Assembly (NCBI GenBank): GCA_014084085.1
Contig: NPFB01000004.1
Span: 170,705-208,791, forward strand
DNA length: 38,087 bases
Direction of reading: 5' to 3'
Origin: Hondaea fermentalgiana
Taxonomy: Eukaryota; Sar; Bigyra; Thraustochytrida; Thraustochytriidae
Positions 18,026 through 26,059 of the stretch are shown piece after piece; the stretch's first letter is position 1, and every line of letters begins with the position of its first letter. The position numbers and the translations under genes were made by a program. A model generated the notes under the pieces. It saw only the letters and a list, made by a program, of their open reading frames with translations. It had not been told where the DNA came from and searched no databases.

Positions 18026-18378
18026 GGTGTCCTCGCGCACGTCCCTCTCAAAAGTAGCAACTTCGGTGGGACCGGACTCTGCAAAGACGAGCGTGGCCGG
18101 TCGGACGCCCAGCCGCCTCGCCTGGCCGCCTCGGCACCCGGTCCTGCCTGCGTGTCTCTCTGAGGTCGCGCCGGCCCGCTGCCCGCGCCGCGCTCCGCCC
18201 TCGCCTCTTTCGCGGACTGCAGCTGCAGCAACGACAGCACGAAGTAGAAGTTCTTGTAGTCGAAGCGGGCGTTTGCTGCGTGTTCAGGGGCAGCTTGAAG
18301 CGAGCCTTCTGCTGCTGCTGCTGCTGCTTCCCTTTTCTTCCTTTCCAAATGTACTTTGCACCTTGCGCCCTTGACCTG

Positions 18379-18391
18379 GACTGACAGTGAG
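18379..18391. promoter_or_regulatory. 13-bp element shared upstream of array genes 1 and 2 (copy 1)
   Basis: GACTGACAGTGAG lies about 354 bp upstream of the gene 1 ATG and is identical to 21948–21960 upstream of gene 2. A GTGAGTGAC sequence is attached here (18387–18395) and occurs close by in the other copy. Candidate common regulatory site; function is inferred only from position. Confidence 0.35.
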
Positions 18392-19489
18392 TGACGACAG
18401 TGACAGCGACGAAGAAGTTGGAATTACGTAGAAGTCACGGGGAATATGAAATTGCACCTCGCGGCTCCGGAGTCGCCTTGATTGGTTGTTTGCCAGTTGC
18501 CATGGGTGATGGGCGTTGTCTGCATTCCTTGCTAGTACTGCACTTACAGTTAGCGCAATACCTTCTTTGTCAAAGACACTTTCGTTTTCTGGTGTCCTGG
18601 GCGGAGTGCACGACGCGAACCTTGGCCGGTCAGAGCCAGTGATGCCATTTTGGGGGTTTGCGCGATGTTTTCCGGAAATCGCAAAGTTCATTGTGCAAAC
18701 GTCAGCGTGCGCAGGCTGCTGCTGCGTGGTGTAGTCTTCCGCACGCACAGGCACACGCACGCGTTCGAGCACTCGGGCTCGAACTTGCTACATGCAAGCT
18801 CGCTCATGTGCGCACACGCCAACTTTTGTACTGGTATAGAATAGAATGTGCTGGCTGGCAGCCAGGTATAGTAGGCCTATGCATTGGGCATTGGGCGTCA
18901 GGTGTGCAAGTTTGAAAAAAGATCGGCGCGGCCCCGGTCAGCTTCCGTCCCTGGTACTGGTGGTAGTGCTGCTGCAGCTGCAGCAGCTGCTCGTGGTGGT
19001 GGTAGTGCTTGTGCTGCTGCTGCGGCTGCCTCTGGCTGGTGCGCTGCTACAGTATTTCATTCGCGGTGGTTGACTCTGCAAACTTGCTCGCTCGGCTTGC
19101 CTGCAAGTTACTTGTTTCATTTTGGCGACAGACAAGACATGGCAAGCAAGACCAAAGACTACAGGCTCGTGTTCTGGCCTAATTGTAAAACAGAAGACAA
19201 GATCATCTTCGCCTTCTTTCCGCCCGTGGACGAGAAAGCGTTCGCTATCTAACTAAAGCCTAGGATAAAAGATCGCGCGATATCGTGGTATATGGCTGCG
19301 TCGCTTTTCCACACGAAATGTGCCTCGCGCCCCATGTCCGCTACCACTTCAGCCACGTGCACGCCTACTAGGCTTGCGAAGGTTGTAGAGTTTCGGCTGA
19401 CAGCCTTGTAACGTGGTGCCTTCAATAAAGTCGAAGAAAGAAAAAGGTGAAGACCTCACGGAATGTGTGGCGAGCCTCAGAAAGGGGTC

Positions 19490-19738
19490 TCAGAGCCTTG
19501 TATACACGTCCACCTGCTCCGTTTCGACAAGGCCTGCCTCCTCGTTCTGCTCGTGGTATGGATCGAGGTCTGGTGGATCGATGAAGGAACGTAACTCCCG
19601 ATGCCCAGAACGCCGTGCATTTCTTTAATGGTCCCAAGACGAGCTCGCGTTCGTTGCGTAAACAGTGTCATCGAACGGATAAGCCCAGGCCCTGGCTGGG
19701 GAAAAGGAGTCATCACCCATAAAGTCTTTCCCAAAACA
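19490..19738 (-). pseudogene. Possible coding relic with an in-frame stop
   Basis: On the minus strand one frame is open for 37 codons (19738–19628, containing AWAYPFDDTVYATNASSSWDH). It meets a TAA at 19625–19627, then stays open for 44 codons (19624–19493, containing RSFIDPPDLDPYHEQNEEAG) to a TGA at 19490. The composition is protein-like rather than the Arg/Ala/Ser-rich look of antisense ORFs here. The product was not recognised. It may be a relic, or part of a spliced gene whose intron covers the TAA. Confidence is low. Confidence 0.25.
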
Positions 19739-19820
19739 TCAGCAGCTCTTTCCGCACACGCGTGAACAACCACGGCGGGATAAATGGATCACGATGGTAG
19801 AGTAGATAGACTCATGAGCA

Positions 19821-21437
19821 TCATATTTTGACTTTGTTGATTGCGAGAATGTTGGAGGCGACGAGTTCGAGCCCGTTGGGGCCAATGGTCAGGTCATCGT
19901 TGAGAAGATCCTTGGTGTTGACGCCGTTGAAGCCCTGGTCGAGGAGCGGCACAGAGTGCACAAGCGTCCACAAGCAACCCTTTCCGTCTGGGCCGCGCCG
20001 CAAGACGTGACCCTCAATTACTGGAGCGCTCACGCGCTGCACACCCTCCTCAGAAGGCTGCAGACCAGCATCGTCCGAGGTGGTGACGCTACAGACAATG
20101 AGAGCAGCGTCTGGATCATCGACACTGACGTTTTCGAATGGATCAATCGAGGGGCGAAGCGTGCCCTTGGTGGTGAACGAGTCGGCGTCAGCCGTGCCAG
20201 CTTCAGTCTTGATTTCAGACTTGGCACCGCTATTTTTCTCGCCGACAGGCATGTCGGCCGGTAAGGGAAACTTGCCCGGAATGAACACCTTGGTTGCGCG
20301 CCAGGAAATAGTGTACAGATAGTCGCGACGACGACTTGGTTCATGCTCGCCCTCCTCGTTGTAATGAAAGACGCGCATCTCTGGGTCGTCGGGCCTTTTA
20401 AGATCCTCAAAGTTGGTGTGAACCTCGGAGATGCCGACTTTGACTTTGCGCGTGAGCGGCGAGTAAAGAGTCGCGCTAATTTCAGGTCTTGACCAGGCTG
20501 CCCAAATCTTTTGTTTCATCTGCATGGGGGTCTCTGGGCGCCAGGGCATGTCAATACGATAATTTCCGCGTTTTGCAGCGTGCACCTCGCAGCCGAGAGG
20601 CAGAGGCTGCAGACCGACTTTGCACTCGACGAGAGAATCGTCATAGGATGGAATGGTCAGCGTCGACCATTTCCATGTGTGATCCGCCGCGCTGGTGAAG
20701 ACAAGGCCTACGACTTGACCAACAGCGCTTGCCGTGCCGCTATGGATGAGTCTGTACTGTTCCTCGGCAGTGAGCTTTGGCGCAGCTCGCGTTGCGTCTA
20801 CAATCGTGCGGAGGAAGGCCTTGTGTTTGCGAATCTCGACTCGAAGTAATTCATTTTCCTTTTGCAAATTCACCACACCAGAATCGCGAAAAGCTTGTAC
20901 CTCCGTCTGTAGCTGAGCGATGCGCGTCAAGTAAATTTCGCGCTCTTGCTCGAGGATTTGATTACGTTTGTGAAGCTCTTCGCGTTCGCGTTTGCGTTTG
21001 GCTCGAGTCGCGCGACTTGAAGCGGCGACGACCGCGCGTCGTCGATTCTTTTCATTTTCTGCTTTTTTGGCAGGACGCCGTTTGCCATCACCTGTTGCCA
21101 AGGTCGCGCCAGACGTATCAGCTGGAGCAAGAGAATCTTCGTACGAGCTTTTCTCGTTTGTAGGCCGTGTGGTGCGCTCGCTGCCGGATGTCGATAAGGC
21201 ATCAGCGCCTACCTGGGACCCTTGCAAGTCCTCAAGCTTAATGTCGCTAGCTCTGTTCAAGGAGGCGGAGGAGAAGGAGGCTGAGCCTTCATCATCCTCA
21301 TCAGACAATGATAGCGACGTGGAGGCGATAACGTCGAGATCTTTCGGCGGGAGGACGAGCTCGGCAGGGAAGAACGAGCCATTGTAAAACGTGTCGAGGT
21401 CAGCGCCGTCGTCCTCGTCCCAGTCCACGTACGCCAT
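19821..21437 (-). CDS. bZIP–START-like transcription factor, array gene 2
   Basis: A 538-residue protein from the ATG at 21437 (MAYVDWDEDDGADLDTFYNG), aligned with gene 1 at its start; upstream codons in this frame offer only a TTG. Domains: acidic motif TFYNGSFFPAELVLPPKD (about 16–33); basic region RRRAVVAASSRATRAKRKRE (about 132–151); zipper with L-x6-L-x6-Y-x6-L beginning at EREEL; helical extension to about 212; C-terminal START-like domain from LTAEEQYRLIHSG to the end. Within it, ECKVGLQPLPLG, GNYRIDMPWRPETPMQMKQK, EMRVFHYNEE, DYLYTISWRATK, ALIVCSVTT and IEGHVLRRGPDGKGCLWTL are blocks shared by all five paralogs. Val replaces the usual bZIP Asn. The closest relative in the window is gene 1. 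Expected role: dimeric nuclear factor with a possible ligand- or lipid-sensing domain (inference). Confidence 0.73.
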   Translation of the reverse strand: MAYVDWDEDDGADLDTFYNGSFFPAELVLPPKDLDVIASTSLSLSDEDDEGSASFSSASLNRASDIKLEDLQGSQVGADALSTSGSERTTRPTNEKSSYEDSLAPADTSGATLATGDGKRRPAKKAENEKNRRRAVVAASSRATRAKRKREREELHKRNQILEQEREIYLTRIAQLQTEVQAFRDSGVVNLQKENELLRVEIRKHKAFLRTIVDATRAAPKLTAEEQYRLIHSGTASAVGQVVGLVFTSAADHTWKWSTLTIPSYDDSLVECKVGLQPLPLGCEVHAAKRGNYRIDMPWRPETPMQMKQKIWAAWSRPEISATLYSPLTRKVKVGISEVHTNFEDLKRPDDPEMRVFHYNEEGEHEPSRRRDYLYTISWRATKVFIPGKFPLPADMPVGEKNSGAKSEIKTEAGTADADSFTTKGTLRPSIDPFENVSVDDPDAALIVCSVTTSDDAGLQPSEEGVQRVSAPVIEGHVLRRGPDGKGCLWTLVHSVPLLDQGFNGVNTKDLLNDDLTIGPNGLELVASNILAINKVKI

Positions 21438-22136
21438 CTCAGTTTCGATGATGCCTCCAAACGCGTCGCGTGGTACTGCTGCGTGTAGTAGGCTTCGTGG
21501 TGGTGACGATTGTCCGTCCACTCTTCGAGAACTTCTTTTCGACCCCAATCGCGACGTCTGCGCGAACTTGCCTGCCCCAGACGGAGACGGCGCCGCGACA
21601 GCGGACCTCCACCAGAGGGATGCGCTGTGACGTGCGCGCGCTCGTGGCTCGTCGAGCCCCGCGCGGTCTCAAGATAGATCTCTGCGCCAGTTGCTCGTTT
21701 GCGCAAGCTCGACTCAGCTATCAATTTTTTGGGACGGAAATGGAAACGGAGGTCGCGCTTCTCTCCTTCTTTGACAGTGTGAGTCATTTCGCAGCGGTTC
21801 CGTCGGTGTCAGCGAAGCGCATTTGTTCGCCACCAAATCCGAAACGATGGGGCGTTCCTGAGAAGAGATTTCTGGTAGCGCTCGAGATAGAGAGAGATGA
21901 GCTGGCAAGCCAGCGCCTCTACTGCCAGAGGTGAGTGACTCACTCTAGACTGACAGTGAGAATGGGTTGATCAAGAACAGAAACGCCGTGAGATAATAAA
22001 TAGGCTATGACTGACTCGGACTCTGCTCTATGATTTAATCAGAGCCCCAAAGGAATTAGGCTTCACAATGATGTAGTGGCACCTGTGAGCGGAGATGGAT
22101 GGTGTATGCCAGCGTTTGCTGTAACAAAAACTAAGT
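21438..22136. promoter_or_regulatory. Intergenic region between array genes 2 and 3, with an AP-1-type site
   Basis: 699 bp; the left part is the gene 2 promoter side. TGACTCA, the classical AP-1/GCN4 bZIP site, occurs at 21936–21942 inside a near-palindrome (GAGTGACTCACTC). It is followed by the shared 13-mer at 21948–21960. No gene was seen. Confidence 0.5.
21948..21960. promoter_or_regulatory. 13-bp element shared upstream of array genes 1 and 2 (copy 2)
   Basis: GACTGACAGTGAG, identical to 18379–18391 and in the same orientation relative to its downstream gene. It lies about 510 bp upstream of the gene 2 ATG and six bases after an AP-1-type TGACTCA. Confidence 0.35.
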
Positions 22137-23684
22137 TTAGTCTTGAATGGAGTTCAAAACTCCCACGAGCGAGCTCATTAGCTCTGAAGCCATGCTACCA
22201 GGGCTCAGATCTTGATTGAGGATGTCTCTTTCACTGCTGGAGACTGCAAAACCTTTGTCCATCAAAGGCAGCGAAATTATTATTGTCCACAGGCAGCCCT
22301 CCCCCCCCGGCGCGTGGCGCAGCACATGACCTTCAATCAGTGGCTCACCGATTCGATGTACTCCTTTTTCGCGAGGAAGGAAACCGGCGTCTTCTTTGGA
22401 CGTTCCGCTACAAATAATCAAAGCGCTATATGGTTCTTTAGTACGCTCGAGTGCACAGTCACGGCCTGACTCTCGCTGGGCGATCCGCGCCTCGTTTACT
22501 GCTTGGCAACATCCTTGCAATGACCCAGATGCGTCCTCTTCTGTATTCCTGGCGCAAGATTGTTGCCTACGCGATGCAGGGAACGCAGCTCCAGTAAAGG
22601 CTGTGCTCGTCTTACGCGAAATGGCAGTGATGCAGTCGCGTATCCTGGCCTCTCCTTCCTGAAACTCTTCCTTGTAATGAAAGACACGAAAGTCTTCTCC
22701 GAATTCGCCTCGAAATTTGTCAAAGCCAGTCTCGATTTCAGAAACAGAGACTTTGACGTCGTTTGGCTCGAAGACGGATTCTGCGTATGATTTGAGAAAA
22801 AGCTCCTCGGTAGTCCATATTTTCCATATCTTCCCACCCAGTTCGTCCACGCTTTCGGGCCGAAGGGGCATTTCGATTCGCGCGTTGATGCGCTTGGCCT
22901 TTTGGGCATCGCACCCAAGAGGAAGAGGCTGCATGGCCATCCGAGATTTTTGGTATGTCCCATCGTGCGTAAGTGTGTCCATCGTGGACCATGTCCAAGA
23001 CGAATCAGCCATGCTGGTGAACATGAGTCCGACAATTTGGCCAATAGCGCTCTCAGTGCCCTTGTGGAGAAGCCTGAACTGTTCTTCTGGAGTGAGACGA
23101 GGCACCGCACGCGTGGCGTCAATAATTGTACGGATAAAAGCCTTGTGTTTTCGAATTTCGACACGAAGTAGCTTGTTTTCCATTTCTAAATTTGTTGATC
23201 CTGTATCGCGAAAGGTTTGGACTTCGGTCTGCAACTGAGCAATACGGCTGAGGTAGATCTCGCGTTCTAGTTCGAGCTCCTTGTTTCGTTTATGAAGCGC
23301 TTCGCGCTCACGTTTGCGTTTGGCACGTGTTACGCGACTCGCAGCAGCAACGGCTGCACGGCGTCGATTCTTCTGTTCCTCCGACTCCCCCGCGCTGTTG
23401 GGAGGGGTCTTAGGCGGCAAATATCGCGTATCCTTCACGCTTTTACTACCTTGGTCATTGTCATGATTACTCGCAGTGGCGGGAACAGCTTCGTGGCTTC
23501 CTACTTTGGGACTTTCCCCGTTCTCCTCGGCCTCGGGCGAATCGCCTGCGGCGAGAAGTTTGAGGTCCTCATCGCTAAAGACAAGGCTATAGGGGAAGAA
23601 GTCATTCTCGAAAAAGGTCTCTTGCTCTTCCTCCTCGCCCTCGCCGATGCCTCCCTCTTGCACCTCCCGACCGAGAAAGTCCAT
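22137..23684 (-). CDS. bZIP–START-like transcription factor, array gene 3
   Basis: A 515-residue protein from the ATG at 23684 (AAAAGATGG context), the position matching genes 4 and 5. An upstream in-frame ATG at 23900 would add 72 residues with no counterpart in the paralogs, so it was not chosen. Domains: QETFFENDFFPYSLVFSDED (about 21–40); linker; basic region RRRAAVAAASRVTRAKRKRE (about 107–126) with Val at the usual Asn site and an A-to-V change near its end; zipper from EREAL; helix EMENKLLRVEIRKHKAFIRT; C-terminal domain from LTPEEQFRLLHKG. The region between the ISRK and LIICSGTSK blocks is shortest and Cys/Arg/Glu-rich here. It ends with RIGEPLIEGHVLRHAPGGEG and a helix to NSIQD. It belongs with genes 4 and 5 by its N-terminal motif (FF-[EK]-[ND]-D-F). 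Confidence 0.72.
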   Translation of the reverse strand: MDFLGREVQEGGIGEGEEEEQETFFENDFFPYSLVFSDEDLKLLAAGDSPEAEENGESPKVGSHEAVPATASNHDNDQGSKSVKDTRYLPPKTPPNSAGESEEQKNRRRAAVAAASRVTRAKRKREREALHKRNKELELEREIYLSRIAQLQTEVQTFRDTGSTNLEMENKLLRVEIRKHKAFIRTIIDATRAVPRLTPEEQFRLLHKGTESAIGQIVGLMFTSMADSSWTWSTMDTLTHDGTYQKSRMAMQPLPLGCDAQKAKRINARIEMPLRPESVDELGGKIWKIWTTEELFLKSYAESVFEPNDVKVSVSEIETGFDKFRGEFGEDFRVFHYKEEFQEGEARIRDCITAISRKTSTAFTGAAFPASRRQQSCARNTEEDASGSLQGCCQAVNEARIAQRESGRDCALERTKEPYSALIICSGTSKEDAGFLPREKGVHRIGEPLIEGHVLRHAPGGEGCLWTIIISLPLMDKGFAVSSSERDILNQDLSPGSMASELMSSLVGVLNSIQD

Positions 23685-24089
23685 CTTTTCGGAGAAGACG
23701 ATGTCTTGGACGACTTTCAAACGCGCTGATATCCTTGCGACGCGCGACGCGCGCCCTGCAGCCGAGCGAGAGCGAAAGCACGAGGGAGGGCGTGGACTCC
23801 CTCGCCTCACGTCCGCTTCTTGCTTGTGCGTGTCACTCTGCAGACCCAGCCAGGTCGTCAGCCAGCCAGCCAGCCAGCCAGGAGATAAAAGCCTATACAT
23901 GCGTCAATTCCAAGTCATGCCCGAAAGTGATGTCGTTAGTAGTGGTGAGGATGATGGGAATGGTATTTTTTTAATGGTGATAGCGAACGAAAGGCCTACG
24001 ATTGAAGTCAGGAAATTAACCCAAAATTGCCGTTTTCTGCAAAAGTAAAGTCTTGTACGTCAATTGGCCTTGTTGGGTCCTAGGCCAAG
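23685..24089. promoter_or_regulatory. Intergenic region between array genes 3 and 4
   Basis: 405 bp: promoter side of gene 3 and 3' flank of gene 4. It contains five GCCA units (23861–23880). No gene was seen, although a longer gene 3 N-terminus (ATG at 23900) would lie here. Confidence 0.55.
23861..23880. repeat. (GCCA)5 tandem repeat
   Basis: Five perfect GCCA units upstream of array gene 3. Confidence 0.9.
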
Positions 24090-25664
24090 CTAATCCATTT
24101 CATTGAGCATGACAAGGAGTTCATTGAGCATGCCAACCGCCGTTTCGCCAGGAGCAAAATCCTTCGTGAACATTGTTCCGTCAGCACTGCATCCTGCAAA
24201 ACCTTCGTCCAAAAGCGGGAGCGACACAAAATTGGTCCAAAGACACCCTTTGCCGCCTGGTCCTCGACGGAGCACATGGCCTTCGATGAGCGGATCGCCG
24301 ATGCGATGTACGCCCTCTTGGATAGGTTTCAGCCCCACGTCGTCCTTGGATGTTGAGCTGCAGATGATGAATGCAGCACCCGGGTCAAGATGCACACGAC
24401 GAAACAAGCTTTTGGATGTATCGTCTGCAGATGACTCGCTGCCTTTGCATTTAACTTCTCCGTCGGCAGATGAATTTGCGCCACCATCGTGGCCTTGTAA
24501 AGTCGTAAGATCGAGAAGAGTGCCATCGCCTGATAATGGAGAAGGAAAAGCAGAGGAAGTCAAAGCTTTCGAGACCCGCCAGGTGACAGCATTAATGCAG
24601 TCGCGCGTTTTCTCGGATCCATCTGATGATTCCTCCTTGTAGTGAAAAACGCGCAAGTCGGGATCTGTAGCATCACGAAGCTGTTCAAATCCCGTATCCA
24701 GCTCTTCCAGCGATACGGTGACGCCTTGTGGCCCGAATAGCGGTCTCGTATAGAGACTGACGAAGGGGTCCTCGTTGGTCCAGATCGTCCATAATTTCTG
24801 CGCTAGCTCTTCGATGCTTTCCGGGCGGAGAGGCAGATCGATGCGTCCATTCACGCGCTTGGTCGTCTGCGCAGAGCAGCCCAGAGGGAGAGGTTGAACG
24901 CCGGTGTGGCACGGAATCTGCGTCCCTTCGGGGCCTTGGAGAGTAAGGGTGGACCACGTCCAGGAGGCATCAGCCATACTTGTAAACATGAGACCAACGA
25001 TTTGGCTCACGGCGCTCTCTGTACCCTTGCGAAAAAGTCTGTACCGCTCTTCGGGCGTCAGTCGAGGTACTGCTCGCGTTGCCTCGACAATTGTGCGGAT
25101 GAAGGCCTTGTGTTTGCGAATTTCCACACGAAGTAGCTTGTTTTCCATCTCAAGGTTGGCAGATCCTGCATCGCGAAAAGCTTGAACCTCAGTTTGCAGT
25201 CGGGCGATGCGGCTGAGGTAAATCTCCCGCTCTTTTTCTAGCTCTTTGTTCCGCATCTGGAGCGCCTCGCGTTCACGCTTGCGCTTGGCGCGCGTTGCGC
25301 GGCTCGCGGCGGCTACAATGGCTCGGCGACGATTTTTTTCCTCTTCAGACTCCTCTGATTCTACTTTTGCGCCAGTGATTTTCTTGGCTGCAGGCTGAGG
25401 GTTCTCGCTTGTACCATTTGGTTTCTTTACAACCTGGAGATCGGCAGTACTCGCTTCATCGCTGCAAAATTGCTTGTCGGTTGCCACGGATGCGGACTCT
25501 GATGATGATTCGAGTGGATCTTCACTGCTAGCCAGTAACTGGAGATCATCTTCTCCAAGTACGAGGTCTGCTGGATAAAAATCGTCCTCGAAAAAGGTGT
25601 CCTCTGTTTCCTCAGCGGCTTGGTCGCCCTGGACGTCTTTCCAGGACAGCTCGAAGAACTCCAT
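24090..25664 (-). CDS. bZIP–START-like transcription factor, array gene 4
   Basis: A 524-residue protein from the ATG at 25664 (MEFFELSWKDVQGDQAAEE), the start that parallels gene 5; the frame opens at a TTG 21 codons earlier. Domains: DTFFEDDFYPADLVLGEDDL (about 22–41) followed by LLASSEDP; an acidic/Ser linker; basic region RRRAIVAAASRATRAKRKRE with Val at the Asn position; zipper starting EREAL with the heptad partners of gene 5; EMENKLLRVEIRKHKAFIRT helix; C-terminal domain from LTPEERYRLFRKG. Conserved blocks include GVQPLPLGCSAQTTKRVNGR, DLRVFHYKEE, AAFIICSSTSKDDVGL and IEGHVLRRGPGGKGCLWTNF. It ends in LVMLNEMD, the same NEMD terminus as gene 5, which suggests genes 4 and 5 are sister duplicates. 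Confidence 0.74.
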   Translation of the reverse strand: MEFFELSWKDVQGDQAAEETEDTFFEDDFYPADLVLGEDDLQLLASSEDPLESSSESASVATDKQFCSDEASTADLQVVKKPNGTSENPQPAAKKITGAKVESEESEEEKNRRRAIVAAASRATRAKRKREREALQMRNKELEKEREIYLSRIARLQTEVQAFRDAGSANLEMENKLLRVEIRKHKAFIRTIVEATRAVPRLTPEERYRLFRKGTESAVSQIVGLMFTSMADASWTWSTLTLQGPEGTQIPCHTGVQPLPLGCSAQTTKRVNGRIDLPLRPESIEELAQKLWTIWTNEDPFVSLYTRPLFGPQGVTVSLEELDTGFEQLRDATDPDLRVFHYKEESSDGSEKTRDCINAVTWRVSKALTSSAFPSPLSGDGTLLDLTTLQGHDGGANSSADGEVKCKGSESSADDTSKSLFRRVHLDPGAAFIICSSTSKDDVGLKPIQEGVHRIGDPLIEGHVLRRGPGGKGCLWTNFVSLPLLDEGFAGCSADGTMFTKDFAPGETAVGMLNELLVMLNEMD

Positions 25665-26059
25665 GCTGGTCTTGCTCTCGCGAAACCTTCCTTCCTTCTT
25701 TCCTTCCCTCGCTCGCTTGATCCGCAAGCACTCACACCGTGGTCAAGACGTTGCGTACGTCCGCGCAACCGCGCGCCCGTACGTGCGCGCCTGATCAGCT
25801 GCGTTGGACAGCCAACTCGTTGCGCGTGAGCCCCCCGCCGAATGCACGTACGACGCGAACTTCTACGCTCGTGTTGCGTTTTGCTTTTGTTGCCGAATCG
25901 AACAAATCGAATGGAAATAGGCCTAAAATACGAACGCGAAAGCGTTTTGCAATGAAAGCGGGGTTGGAAGTCGGGCACATTGTCCGTCAAGTCCCGCCTC
26001 GCGCAAGATAGATAGAAGATGAAAAGAGGAAAGAGGTATATTTTACGTGTGCGGGTGAT
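25665..26059. promoter_or_regulatory. Intergenic region between array genes 4 and 5
   Basis: 395 bp: promoter side of gene 4 and 3' flank of gene 5. The GC-rich stretch 25745–25800 holds several CGTACG/GTACGT-type palindromes (also at 25848–25853). No gene was seen. Confidence 0.55.

Larger units (their letters stand above)
18026..19820. promoter_or_regulatory. Long intergenic region between array genes 1 and 2
   Basis: 1795 bp, the longest gap in the window. The left end is the gene 1 promoter side; it includes the 13-mer GACTGACAGTGAG at 18379–18391 shared with the gene 2 upstream region. A GCTGCTGCAG-rich low-complexity stretch lies at about 18950–19040. A 19139–19252 plus-strand ATG ORF of 37 codons is open but unrecognised. 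A minus-strand stretch at 19490–19738 reads like decayed coding sequence. No complete gene was seen. Confidence 0.55.

Noticed and set aside
19139..19252. 37-codon ORF in the array gene 1–2 gap
   Set aside because: Too short and unrecognised; the longer version upstream is poly-Ala low complexity.
23685..23900. Longer N-terminus for array gene 3 from an ATG at 23900
   Set aside because: The extra 72 residues include sequence encoded by a GCCA repeat and have no counterpart in the four paralogs, whose conserved starts match 23684.
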